From Chaetoderma sp. LZ-2023a (Eukaryota; Mollusca; Caudofoveata; Chaetodermatida; Chaetodermatidae), in assembly GCA_034401795.1 (NCBI GenBank), contig CM067370.1, positions 54,052,880 to 54,116,879 on the forward strand: a DNA stretch of 64,000 nt, read 5' to 3'. A program made the position numbers and the translations under genes. The notes under the pieces were generated by a model, which saw only the letters and a program-made list of their open reading frames with translations, had not been told where the DNA came from and did not search any database. Every line of letters begins with the position of its first letter. Positions within the stretch are counted from its first letter, which is position 1. Positions 1-13,644 of the stretch are shown here, one piece after another.

Positions 1-490
1 AAGCTGTATATCTGTTCATGGAACAGATCTAGTTATTATTATTATTCTTCCGCCAGCCATTTCCAGCAAGTAAGCTGAACCAAACCTCTGAAACCAGCAA
101 GCAAATTGAACTAAAACTCAGAATATTTGGTTGAGATCACCCCCCCCCCCGAATCAAAATAGCTAAACAGAGTCTAATTGAATCTAAAGAATCATAGGAG
201 CTCTTCGACGCCTCCATTCTGCACTTTACGGAATCAAAATCCGTCCATCCGTTCTCAAGATATTCAAATTGACATAAAACCAATTATTAGGCTTCCAAGA
301 GCAAAGCTCTGGAAGACTAGAGTGATTGTTCCGTTTATTATTTTTAGGCTTCCAAGAGCGAAGCTCTGGAAGATTAGAGTGATTTTATTATTATTATTAT
401 TTTTATTCTTCCGACAGCCATTTCTAACAAGTAAATTGAACCAAAACCCTGCAACCAAATAGGTAAACAGCGCCTGATTGACTCACAGGG
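1..490. repeat. Dispersed repeat with duplicated hairpin unit
   Basis: The segment beginning CTTCCGCCAGCCATTT near 48 returns in diverged form near 408. Between them a unit of about 38 bp occurs twice (289-327 and 347-384). Each copy carries a quasi-palindrome, CTTCCAAGAGC followed by GCTCTGGAAG, which can fold into a short hairpin. The opening TATATCTGTTCATGGAACAG also recurs near 1946, so this belongs to a dispersed family. No protein is supported here. Confidence 0.6.
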
Positions 491-919
491 TTGGCGGGCA
501 TCTTGATGATGTCATAAATTACAAAATAATCTTCTCCGGAGCTTCTGAAGTGATCTAGCTAAAATTTGTGGAATATAATCAGTCAAAGGGGGTGAGTGAA
601 AATTGTTGACAAAACCTTGATTGGTAAAACAATATGACCACTGTGGACCAATCAAATTTGAGCATTTGGGAGCCATTTTGAACTTTTTTATTTGACGGAT
701 TTTGATGGAGAAAATTGCTACACCTATGTTATTTGACCATCTGCAGCGTGTGTGTGTGTGTACATGAATGAGATCCATCAGTAACGTGCGGAAATATTTA
801 GATTTTAATTTTTCTCTTTATTATGTAGTAGAACACAATTTGCTAGAGGCTCTAATAAAAATTATTAATGTGACATTTAATTGTCATTTTATATCTCATT
901 ACTATGGGGTAATAAATGA

Positions 920-1815
920 CATTTGTTACTGTAAATGCTCTAGGAAAACAGATTAATATAATGGGGATTTAATTGCCATTTAATACCAGTTGACCAACTG
1001 CCCGATTAACCCATGAATGTATTAATGTCAATATAAAACTTGCACTTAATGTAGATGCTAAGGATAGCTGATGAATATTTTTCATAACAATTTGACAGGA
1101 AATTGTTCCTGCCTATTAAACCTTCTACTTGTGAAATATTTTGATTTTGTACTAATTTTCCAGTGTCCATTAAGAAATATTGGAAAGGTAAATTGTCACA
1201 CACTATAGTTTTTACTGCTGAATGGTCAATCCCTGATTAACCTATTTACTGCTGAATGGCCAATCATCTAGCTGAATTCTGTGACCAGTTTTGTGTCTGT
1301 ATATAAACCTTCTCCAAAGCCACCATTTCATATCTGTTTATCCCAAGGTAAATAACTGGATTTGCTACTGTAAATGCTCTAGGCAAACAGATTAACGTGA
1401 TATGGATTTAATTGCCATTTAATACCAGTCGACCATGGGGCTGATCAACCCATGAAGTTATGAATGTCAATATAAAATTTGCAGCTATGGCAGATGCTAA
1501 CGATACAGCTGAATATTTTTCAAAACAATTTGAGTGGAAGCTGCTCCTGCCTATTAACCCCTTTGCTGGTAAAATATTAGATTTGTGTTAACACTTATAC
1601 TGCAGAATGTGAAATCTTATTTCATTAATTGTGTACTAGTTTTCCAGTGTCTATTAAGCATATTGGAAAGATAAAATTGTCATTCACTTCTTAACCCTCT
1701 TACTACCGAAAGCTCAACCCCTGATTTACCTGTTGACTGCTGAATGGTCAATCAGTTTGACGATTCTTGTGGCCAGTTTTATGTCTGTATATAGATCTTC
1801 TCCAAAGCCACCTAG
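920..1815. repeat. Two-copy tandem duplication, period about 440-490 bp
   Basis: The text TACTGTAAATGCTCTAGG appears near 925 and again near 1366, and the surrounding sequence matches over most of a unit. The second half, GCTGAATGGTCAATC, likewise recurs near 1225 and 1740, followed each time by a TCTGTATATA and CTTCTCCAAAGCCACC block. The copies are diverged by point changes, so the duplication is not recent. No open frame runs through it. Confidence 0.6.
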
Positions 1816-2099
1816 GCGATTGACACGAAAGACACGAAACATTATATAGAGCAGTTCTCAAAATGGAATCTCATGAGAGAATTGGATTGAACATGAAATA
1901 CAAGAAAAGAGGGTCTAGTTCGAGTGCAGGTTCTTTTGGAAGCCGTATATCTGTTCATGGAACAGACCTAGTTATTTTTATTTATTTTTTTTATTATTCC
2001 GTGCTTTTATTTGTTCACGAATAGCGTGAAGACAAAAATGCCGATGAAATTCAAGCTTTGCATGGCAAGAGGGCCTTATTAGAGCAAACTTTTTACATG

Positions 2100-3130
2100 T
2101 TAATGGATATGATTTTCTAGATGGGTTGGCGGCCATCTTTGATTTCCGGAAAATTTTCCTGCGTTTTAAAAAATCTTCTCCGGAACCACTGAAGGGAATA
2201 AGCTGAAATTTGGTGAAACTCATCGGAGAGTGGGTCTCATAAAAATTTGTTCAAGAGAAGTCGATAGCTCGAAAAACACGGATTTGAGTATGGACCAATC
2301 AGAATCAAGCCGTCCGGCGGAAATATCAAGTTTTTTATTTGATGGAATTTTAAGCCCCAATTGGGCATATATAGCGATTTTTTTTGGGGGGGGTGGTGTC
2401 GAGAAATTCAAATCTGGCATTTTTGAATTTATTCGATCGACGGTTTGGCTGCCATCTTGGATTCGTTTCCCGCCAAATTCCCCATAGTAAAGCAATTGGA
2501 AAGTTAAAATTCCTTCTCGAAATCCACTGGGTGGATTTCAGTTATATTGTGCAGGAAGCATCGTTAGGTAATAGAAATTTGATTTTGTTCAAACAATGCT
2601 GGTCGACCTATTAGGCCGGTGGCCATGTTGGATTTTGTAGTATTTCGGGAAACATTAAAAAAAATCTTTTCCGAAACCACTGGGCGGATTGATTCAAAAC
2701 TCATGAAATATCATCTAGGGCAGCCGCTGAACCAAGTTTGTTCAATGGAATTTGATTTCCCGAAAACTTGGGTGGCCATCTTGAATGACCTAGTTTTCAT
2801 GAAAATGACTTCTCCAGAACCGCTGAACGGATCGGGCCGAAATTGGCTGATATGATTAGGGACTGAGGGCCATTACAGTTTGTTCAAGAGAAATCGATAG
2901 GTAAAAAAACATGGACGCCATCGACCAATCAAAATTCAGCATGATTCGTGGCCATTTAGAATATTTTTATTTGTAGAAATTTGAATGCAAAATTGGTTCT
3001 ACATAGGTTTTTTGGTTCTTCTGATTCCAAATTTGCCATTTTCAATTCTGTCGGACGAACGGTTTGACGGCCATCTTAGATCGTTTTCCCGCCAAAATTG
3101 CCAATGCTAAAGCAATTGGAGAATTGAATT
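2100..3130. repeat. Degenerate tandem repeat, unit about 200-400 bp
   Basis: Blocks reading GGCGGCCATCTTTGATT, then CTTCTCCGGAACCACTGAA, then a GCTGAAATTTGG block, then TTGTTCAAGAGAA and GACCAATCA recur around 2105, 2625 and 2770. A related copy lies at 490-700. The apparent frames across it are broken and share only the repeat text. This pattern is typical of interspersed repeats in marine invertebrates; the family name is not known to me. Confidence 0.6.
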
Positions 3131-3335
3131 GTCTTTTTGTTTGTTTTTCAAAACCACATTCAATGATGGGTAGACTGGGCGGGTAAAGAAGATTCCTACT
3201 GTAACCGTCTCACATAATTCAATAAAATTGACAGCATTAATCCAACTTGACCATATCTAAGAGGCTATTTAGGCTCTAAGTCACCTATAAGAGCTGGCTC
3301 AGATAAGGTTCTCGTCTTAGCGACCGGGATGCTAG

Positions 3336-3336
<1 letters not shown>

Positions 3337-3389
<53 letters not shown>

Positions 3390-3401
3390 TCATTATTATT
3401 A

Positions 3402-3454
<53 letters not shown>

Positions 3455-3455
3455 T

Positions 3456-3501
<46 letters not shown>

Positions 3502-3508
3502 CTTCTTC
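3337..3508. repeat. (ATT)n microsatellite
   Basis: About 170 bp of almost pure ATT with a few single-base interruptions, passing into a short CTT run. It is unstopped in several frames simply because of the triplet composition; the homopolymer peptides it would encode are not genes. Confidence 0.95.
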
Positions 3509-4418
3509 TTCTTTTCGTTCGCCGATCACACCGATCACACCTGTAAGTGACTATCGACATGATCATAAGCGTTAAGTGCGTGGATCCATGGTTTATTAGA
3601 GTGCGCCGTGCGACCTGGAACCTCCGTCTTCAGCACTACTGTAACCTTCTCACATAATTCAATAAAATCATCATCATTATCGTTATTTTCATCATCACTA
3701 TCATCATTATCATTATATTACTATCCATTTATTCCCTTTTGGATTTCATACTGTATCATCTCCTTGTTCCTGTAACGGTCGAAAGCGGAACAAGGAGACA
3801 GACATGCCCACCCAATGCACATTAAACTATCTTGATCATTTGAGGACCGAACTTCCAAACATGGTAATTAATAGTTGGGTATGATTGCATGAAACGACTT
3901 TGTTATCGGTTTGCGAGATAGCTCGCTCTACTACACAGTTATTAGTAGACCAGGCGAAGTGAGTGACGTAAGTGCAACCCGGCAGCGGATTTTATTTGAG
4001 GGGAAATCACTCGTGAAAAAAACCGTTTGGTACCATATTGACGTTTTTTGTGTCGGTTTTTACCCAAAGCGAGGCCCATAACTTTCTATACAATCATAGT
4101 AGACGAGAAAATAACCAGTAAGATGTTACATTTAGTGCTCTCTACCATTTGCAATATAAACTGAACCAAAAAAGTTGAGCAACACAGAATATTACTGTAT
4201 AAATGTTATTTAACAAAAAGAATAAATTGATTCAAATAAATTATTTAATTGATAGGTCATTTTCCAATTTGAACAACAGTCTCTTGTTACTGTAATGCTA
4301 GCATCGCGCCTTTAACACGGCATCATTCAACGGAAGGGTCCAATTTATATAATGCCGCTGAGTTGTCAATACGGGTTGTGACCTCCGCGTGCATTAACCA
4401 TCGCCATACATTGCTTTC
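3509..4418. other. Gene-free stretch
   Basis: A mixed AT-rich stretch with a short degenerate CATCATTATC run near 3668-3720. I see no open frame, RNA gene or clear terminal repeat. The last 250 bp may be the flank of the Tc1-like element that follows, but I could not match a terminal inverted repeat. Confidence 0.4.
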
Positions 4419-5394
4419 TCATGCTTCGAAGCACATGATGGCACGAAAAGGAATCGCATCCCATTCCTGGAGCAGTGCAGCTTCCAGCTCCCGCGCATTG
4501 TGAAGATGTGGATGGTTCTCACGCACCATACGGCCAAGAATGTCCCACACGTGTTCGATAGGAGACAGGTCCGGTGATCGCGCTGGCCAGTCCAACACCG
4601 GAACGTTGTTAGCCTCAAGGAAATCGCTGGTGACCCTAGCTGAATGAGGACGGGTGTTGTCTTGCTGGAACATAAAGTCTGCACGATGCTGCATAAAAGG
4701 GATGACAACAGGGGCGACAACTTCTTCACAGTAATGTTGAGCCGTTAAATTTCCGCGAATCACAATAAGATCTGTTTTGCCATTTTCATGGATTCCAGCC
4801 CACACCATGACACTGCCGCCGCCGAATCTGTCTTGCTGAATGATGTTGGCTGCATCATACCGTTCTCCTAAACGTCGCCAAACCCGTTGCCTACCATCCG
4901 CCACATCCACACAAAACCTCGACTCATCACTGAACAGAATGTGCCTCCATTGTTGAGCACGCCATCGCTGATGAGTTCTTGCTCATGCAAACCGATTCTC
5001 GATGTGACGCTCTGTAAGCGGAACAGCGACAAGTGGACGACGGGCAGACAGTCCAGCATCATGGAGTCTTTTTCGCATAGTTTGTGCATGCACTGTAGTG
5101 CCGGTAGGCGGTAGCGGTGTGCAAATTACGGGATAGCCGTGGCGCAGTCTCAAACCCGTGACGTCGCGATGACGTCACTAAGTAGCGGTCTTCTCGTGGT
5201 GTTGTTGCTCTCGGTCTGCCAGATCGTGGTCGGTCATTAACATGTCCAGTTTCCTGCTCACGTTGGCGGAGACGGGAAATGGTTGAGGCGTGAACATTAA
5301 AATGTCGAGCAACAGCGCGAACGCTCTGCCCAGCAGCGAGTCTTCCCATTGCGTCATGGCGCTGATTTTCGGGTATCCCTGGGCGGCGGCCCAT
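4419..5394 (-). pseudogene. Tc1/mariner-family transposase, broken
   Basis: Minus-strand transposase of about 325 residues. The N-terminal part has a paired-type helix-turn-helix (GQSVRAVARHFNVHASTISR) and a GRPR-type linker. The catalytic part shows the DDE triad: D in FSDESRF, D in FQQDNTRPHSA and E in DLSPIEHVWD, with 34 residues between the last two, as in Tc1-like enzymes. Known role of the family is cut-and-paste transposition into TA. The copy is dead: the frame shifts near 5095-5105, between HTATAYR and VHAQTMRKRLHDAGL, and a TGA stop at 4985-4983 replaces a conserved tryptophan after ENRFA. Start chosen at the ATG at 5394 because MGRRPGIPENQR is a usual N-terminus. No terminal inverted repeats were recognised on either side. 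Confidence 0.9.
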
Positions 5395-5666
5395 GTTCGG
5401 TAGGGTACACTTTTAAGCGTTTTCTGTTAACGTTCGTTATCTGCTTTTGCAATATGGTGAATTTTTGCCTTCGCTACCCGCCAATGTGGGCCAGTGCATG
5501 AAAAATGCATTTTCACATGCAGTAAGCGTGCGGCCGAGAAATGCAAGAAATGGTTTGCATTTCTTCATGATCAGCGAGACATTACATTGACGAAACATGC
5601 ATGCAAATTTGGTTATAAATGGACGCATAGTTTTAATACAACAAACCAAACTTCACTGTTGCTAAA
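5395..5666. other. Short gene-free spacer
   Basis: Spacer between the Tc1-like transposase and the next relic. A short frame on the minus strand here has no recognisable protein features. Nothing else seen. Confidence 0.3.
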
Positions 5667-6690
5667 CTAAATACTGGTGTCAGTGGCACATAGATACTGA
5701 ATCAGTGCCCTCTTGTTTTCATCACTTTTCCTAATGGCATCCTTCACTGGTAGTATTGTGATGTCATTCATGGTATTCTCTCGGGGTACTGTGCCCATAG
5801 CACGTCTTTGCCGCTTGTGTGATTTTATGGAGTGCGTGTCATAACTATCAAATATGATGAAAGTATTATGTGGCCTGGCGAATGAATACACGAATTTGCT
5901 CCGTGAAATAACAAGTTTTTTCAATGTCGTAGATACTGGAGCCACCACCTATAACTTTCTTTTTCAGTCCTTCCATTGTCACGACTTCCTTCTTCAACGG
6001 AGTATGAAAGCCATCAGGAAGTTGGGGCATGGATTGAGCTGTCGTTTTGTCGCCAATAGCAATAGCGGTGTCCACATGTATCTCATCGGACGCGATTCGT
6101 CCATTGATGATGTTAGTGAGTGGTTCTTCCAGCTTAGTTGTCAGTGGATTGGTGTGTCTCTTCAATTCCTGGATGATCTTGTTTCTGTTTACAGCATCAA
6201 GCCTTTTTCGGTTTTCTCATTCCTCTTTGTGACCTCCAATCCCTAAATCATATTCCTCATCAATCTATGCTTCAAACATCTTACCCATCAAGAGTGATAA
6301 TTTGTTGCAAATGTGATAAGAGAGGACCCACTCCGCAACCGTGTACCGAGGACAATGACTTGCCAACAAGACCCCCTTTCGATTTCCCATATCGAATATA
6401 GGTCTGCTTTCCGAACTGGTCTAAGAATACAGGCTTCCAGACTCCACTCTGATGATGACATACATGATCTCCCCTCAAAAATGCAGTAAGCATGTATTCT
6501 GGTGGTGATGTGGCCATGTCGAGTGTATGCCAGATGATATACCTGGCATAATTCCAGTGACCAGCTGCGAAGAAGTAAGGTATACTTCTCTTCAGGGCAT
6601 ACATATGCAGAAGCCAATCTCCTTCTCTTTCTGCACAGAGATACAGATGAATTATCGTGACTGGCGTTACAAGACAGTCGACCCAGAGAC
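5667..6690 (-). pseudogene. Relic of an uncharacterised invertebrate protein family
   Basis: Three minus-strand open pieces read in the order expected of one protein. The first contains AEREGDWLLHMYALKRSIPYF and AGHWNYARY, then HVCHHQSGVWKPVF and YIRYGKSKGGLVG. The second contains IDEIH-like text, DTAIAIGDKTTAQSMPQLPDGF. The third ends with FIIFDSYDTHSIKSHKR followed by a KDAIRKSDENKRALIQYL block. From memory this matches a multicopy uncharacterised family in molluscs, corals and echinoderms with the same order of motifs; its function is not known to me, and its copy number suggests a passenger of a mobile element. The pieces lie in different frames with stops between them, so the copy is broken. 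It could be a processed or transposon-carried copy; no introns are evident. Confidence 0.5.
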
Positions 6691-6791
6691 TCCGAATTCG
6701 TGATTTCCGAATCTTTCAAGTTCGCCCTCTATGGCATCTACGGTTGTTTTTAATTAATATCAATAGAGGTCAGAACTTTTACATTATTAAA

Positions 6792-6898
6792 TACAGTTAA
6801 ACCGGCTCGAGAGACCACCTGTATTAAGAGACCACTTGCGTTGAGAGACCACATTTTTATGATCCTATGAGTGGTCTGTTGACACAGGTTTGACTGTA
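6792..6898. mobile_element. Short pogo/Tigger-like MITE
   Basis: A 107-bp element with inverted ends: TACAGTTAAACCGGCTCGAG at the left and the complement of TACAGTCAAACCTGTGTCAA at the right. Internal GAGACCAC repeats follow. The CAGTYAAACC terminus and TA flanks are typical of non-autonomous pogo/Tigger copies. Confidence 0.75.
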
Positions 6899-8334
6899 TG
6901 TCAATTTCCGACTGCAACTAAAAGTTTGCACTCCTGGTTACGTTTTGTTTTTTTGTTTACGTTAAAAAAACCGACCTAGATTGACGTCAGATGACGATTT
7001 ATGGCACGTAATTCACATCTATACAAGATTGTCCTTATCTTAATTGATATTTCTGTAATCTCCGTGTCATCATTTAATTTGATACCAAACTTGGCATGCT
7101 TACATTGAAAACTCTATTCTACCCTACACATTGGATATTTTCGCAAAAGCGGCATTGGCTAATGACGTCATAAATGACGTCATAAAAATGTTGCCCAAAG
7201 ATGCCAAGCGGGAACCCGGCAGATTCCTACACTACACACGACAGACTACCACCTAAAGCAATAAAATCGTAGTTGTACGCAACTTTACGGTCAGACTATA
7301 TTTGTGATGGTTTCTCCTGGACTATAAAGTCTTGTTATTATGACAAGTGATAAAATGTCAATTTTTTAATAGCGGGAAAATGCAATTATAGAGTACTGAA
7401 AGCATCTAAATGAGCATAACATCAAATCTAAATCTAGGTCTATATAACTTAATTAATGGTCACCCGAGATGTCCTTTATAGGTGTCTCTATAACTGCATA
7501 CAAGTTATACTCAAATCAGTTGCATAATTAGGTCACAAGAGGTCAAAAGGTCAAAATCGGGAAAACGCTGCTTGGTTGTGATTGACAAAGTGCTAATAAA
7601 AGAATATTTCGAAATTAACATCTTGTAAAGTGAGTATTAGACATTATCTGACAACTGAAAAGGGTCAATATTAATTCCTGAAACTTTGTTACCCAACAAA
7701 ATGCAACTATAGGAGGTACTGAAAAATAAAATAAAATCGTAGAGTAATGATTGACCAAACAGCCGGCATGGGCGCCACGCGGCGCGGCACTGCCGTGGCA
7801 CTTTGAGTTAGCAAGTCAAAATTTTAATACAGTTACATATAGTCACCATTTCTAGTTTCATACTCTATAAATTTAATATATTTGTTTTTCTGATGTATAA
7901 TTGGCAACTCAAATTTTTGCGAACCGCGGTGACCTAAAATAATGGAATGTTTAAATTGGTCAACTCAGCGTAATGACACGGCAAACTAGCTAACGTCTTC
8001 CCATCAGCAATGCTTTATCATATGGTTATTATTAAATATCATCAAAATTATCATATTTATAACAGTTTTTCATAATAAATTATGTGACGGCAATATAAGA
8101 AAAACTAAAACTTGGGCTGCTTACTCTGCTAACAGGCGCAGATATAGTTGGGGGTAAGGATGGGTGGGTGGGTGGCAATGGGTGTCTGTCAATGACCCAT
8201 CCCCTTTAAAATATAGCAAGGCTTAATTTTGTACATGTGTACTATTAGCACCAGTTATTCTAACTGCCAGAAAGATTTGTTAGCGACGCTTTGCGCTGCA
8301 GAGTCTGACTTTAAACTTTACTGGTTTGAGTAAC

Positions 8335-8337
<3 letters not shown>
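6899..8337. other. Gene-free stretch
   Basis: AT-rich sequence without a convincing open frame. It holds several TGACGTCA-type palindromes (near 6980, 7155 and 7170), which could be chance or CRE-like sites. No repeat structure or RNA gene recognised. Confidence 0.35.

Positions 8338-8394
<57 letters not shown>
8338..8394. repeat. (ATT)n microsatellite
   Basis: About 57 bp of uninterrupted TTA/ATT triplets, followed by a short CAACAACAGCAGCAG run. Confidence 0.95.
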
Positions 8395-8395
<1 letters not shown>

Positions 8396-9376
8396 CAACA
8401 ACAGCAGCAGAAACAATTAAAACAGTAAAGAAACTTTGTGGGAAAAGGTAAACAGTGGAATGGGTAAAAATCTAAGGATTTAACAGCCACTTGATTATCC
8501 ATATTCACCTCCAGAAATGCAGGAGGACCCATCTGAGAGCATCCATATTTCAACATGTTCCGGGCGATGGTATCCGGACCCTATGCCTGGTGAAAGAACC
8601 CACCCCTATTTGCCGTCCAACCTACGAGGCTGTATATAGAGAGATAGACAAACAGACAGAATATGACTACTCAATAACTCTTACACCGTGCTGATAATTT
8701 ATATAACTAAAGCAGAAAGATTTGAGTAGCAAAATTATATAATAAATTATCCATCAAATGCAGGAGAGATATATACATTGCATGGATCATGGCTCAATAG
8801 AATGACCATTCTGTTCTTCAGATGCGTCAGTATCGCTACTTCATTCACAAGCCCGCGATTGTATGTGTTTCATTAATGGCTCTTCTATTGTTTTGTCTTA
8901 TACTGCATACGTGTTTCTTTGTACAAAATACGAAAACTAATTAAATGAATGACCAGTCTGTATGACGTGGTTACACGAGTAGAGCATTTATAACCGGCTA
9001 CCAAATAGAATAGGTTAAAAGCAGCTGCAAAACACTGCACTAATACACGGATTTTAAACCAAATCGGATGAGCATCAGAACAACCTTTGAATCCAATCAG
9101 ATCAACGTCAGAACAACCTAGAGCTAGACCAGACCAGTATTCCTGATTTCTTTGGACAACATATCTAGCATCAATTAAGCACCTAGTTTGACGAACCCTG
9201 TTGCTTCAGGATGTGATTCTTATATACATATGTCAGGATGACAGAAAAATTGGCAAGATACCTGACATAATTCTGCCCATCAACCTGAAGAGCAAGTCAA
9301 TGATTCTATTGAGGGATGATGCATGCACATAGAAAGAAAGAGAACAATACCCGAAGAACTCTACTCGTCCTCTAGC
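8395..9376. other. Gene-free stretch
   Basis: A 67-residue frame at 8491-8694 has no family resemblance. Otherwise AT-rich sequence with no recognised feature. Confidence 0.3.
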
Positions 9377-9519
<143 letters not shown>

Positions 9520-10257
9520 TTTACCCTCTGACACACCATAGCTTCTATACCTGATGTCAGCGTCTGTAGCTCAAATGTTGCCTCTATACCATTGCCTAGA
9601 TACTCATGTTACTTGCACAAACAATGACATCTTTGGTACTGTCATCTGCGTCGTTGTTACGCGGTAATTGGGTAGTACGATTACGCATGCTTTTCAAAGT
9701 TGAATAGAGGCTATTCTGTTATTGGAGTCCTTCAAATATCCTTTGAATATACGAGACTATATAATGGTCGATCTCGACTATACGTGCATATTCTAATTAA
9801 CAGTATAGCCTACTTACAACCTATGCACTTATAGCCTAAATGTGGCCTGAAGAGGTTTCAAACGCTTCACTTCACACAAATTAAGCTGTTCAAGAAATGA
9901 ATTAAGACGTGTTTAATATTATTTATTGTGTTGAATCGTAGCAATAGAGGAGGCATGCATGAACCTTTATTACATTCATAACTTTGTGCACTTGTCACTT
10001 AATATAAACGGGTACGTGTTTTAATAGATATCACGGTTGAATCATTGCTACGTCAAACACTTGATGTGTAGAAACAGAAATCAAAACAGATTATACAGAA
10101 TTAGACGAATTGAAATATGATTTTGTTTAAAAATCCTAAGAGGTAAATATAATAGTTCACGCGGTGCATCACTGAATATTGGAACAAGATTCAAGATTAT
10201 TTATTCAATAATTCTAAATAAATAATATTCATGAGTCATAACGGGTTGTTACGGCGG
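9520..10257. other. Gene-free stretch
   Basis: No coding, RNA or repeat feature that I can support. Confidence 0.3.
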
Positions 10258-10258
10258 A

Positions 10259-10290
<32 letters not shown>

Positions 10291-10323
10291 CACACGCACG
10301 CACGCACGCACGCACGCACGCAC
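10258..10323. repeat. (ACGC)n microsatellite, second array
   Basis: About 16 ACGC units with one ACAC interruption. Confidence 0.95.
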
Positions 10324-10518
10324 ATTAGACAAGACAGAACTTACTTAAACAATTATAAATTAAGACAATACATTTACTACTTCCTTATTAACCTTTTGAC
10401 CCTCGAATCCACATAAATTTTAAATTTTAAAAAGGAAATTCTCAATTCCCCCGGCCCGTCAGTCTGTCCAAATATCTGTCACTGGGGCAGGTTGAGTCAG
10501 AGCAGGCTCTGACCATAA

Positions 10519-12250
<1,732 letters not shown>

Positions 12251-13607
12251 ATGGCAACATATAAGCGTACTCTAAGCCTTAAAATAACAACTAAGGGGTG
12301 GGCTGTCACGGCTATCGACGTGTATCATGGGTTAAAGGACGTCGTTGGCGCGGGACCTGCTGCTTTGCAGGGGCTTATCAATGTTTCTAAAACTGTATGG
12401 AATGTAACAGTGTCAAATGAGGGGGTCAAGGAAAAGCTGCTAGAAGATGCTCTTACTGTAAAAGGCGAAGTTTGTAACGTAGAGGAAATCGAGTCAGATA
12501 GGTTGCTAGTGAAGATGAAAGTTCCACTAGAAATTCCAGATGACAGAATCATGAATGAGCTCAAGAAGTATTGCAAAGTGCAAAAGATTGAACGGGGAAA
12601 CGTATCCCTTTGACATAACGCTAGAAAACGGTGTAAGATGCATCTGGTTTGATAAAGTGGATAGCCCTTTACCAAGCAGATTGACGCTTGATGGCAGCTT
12701 TGTCATGCCCTTGCGGTATAGAGGGCAAATTAAAAAATGCCGGATCTGCCTAACTACTGACCATTTGGCAACAGATTGTCCCAATCGAAACAAATGTTTA
12801 CTCTGTGGTGCAGTTGACCATTTTAAATGGCGCTGTCCAAAAAATCAAAACAAGCCCTCAGTATCAGGAGAAAATCGCCCATTAAAGGATGCAACTGGGT
12901 CAAATGCTTCTGAAGCAATCGCTACGGAAGCTGTTGTTGTGGTTCATGTCACTGAAAATGACACAAACAAATCATCAGATCCTGTTAAAGTAACTGCAGT
13001 TGATGAAATTCAAGTATTAGAGGAGGGTATAACCTTAAGTCAAGAAAATAATCAAAATGCAGTAGAATCAAACATGGCTGTAAAAGATACGCAGAAAAAT
13101 GATGATCTTACAGAAGATCCAGCTTACAATTCCTTAGAAGATGAACTAAAATTAGGACAGGATAAGTTTAGGACTCAGAAGAAGGAAAGTGCAGTCGATT
13201 TTCCGCTAAGCCCACTTGATTTAAGTCAGCTTGAAGATATGGTAAATGACGCACCTGCCAAATGTAACTTAAGTAGCAATAAGCGTCATAAAGAAGACAA
13301 TAGCTCAGAATCTGAGATTGAAGTAAATGATATGGATGATGATACAATGTCAGTTGCAGAATCAGATGTGTCCATTCAAACACAGAATTCACAGATGAAA
13401 GATGAAATGGTAATGCACCGATCAGAAGGGGGTGAAGTGTTAGTGCCATATGTAACGCCGAGAGGCGTGAAATATCGTCTACTGCGCCACGTTTCTGATA
13501 TTTCCAAATATGAATTTTTGTCTGTGGTAGAACTAGGAAACATTGAATTCGCAGGAAAATTAGGTAAATGGTCTATGAAACGAGCTAAAAACCCAAAATC
13601 AAGTTAA
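12251..13607 (+). pseudogene. LINE ORF1 (RNA-binding protein with zinc knuckles)
   Basis: The N-terminal third (MATYKRTLSLKITTKGWA onward) looks like an RRM-type RNA-binding domain, as in Tx1 ORF1 proteins. It is followed by two CCHC-type zinc knuckles, CRICLTTDHLATDC and CLLCGAVDHFKWRC, and then a long acidic, serine-rich tail ending near KRAKNPKSS. The family's known role is to coat the retrotransposon RNA in the ribonucleoprotein. A one-base frameshift near 12600 separates the two halves: the text IERG continues as TYPFDITLENG in the next frame. Start taken at the ATG at 12251. Length, about 450 residues across both frames, is usual for the family. Confidence 0.8.
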
Positions 13608-13644
13608 TCTAATGATGGCGGTTGTAAACATCATTTTACAAATT

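Noticed and set aside
3329-3575. Long open frames through the ATT array
   Set aside because: Homopolymer peptides from a triplet microsatellite; open only because no stop can occur in the repeated triplet.
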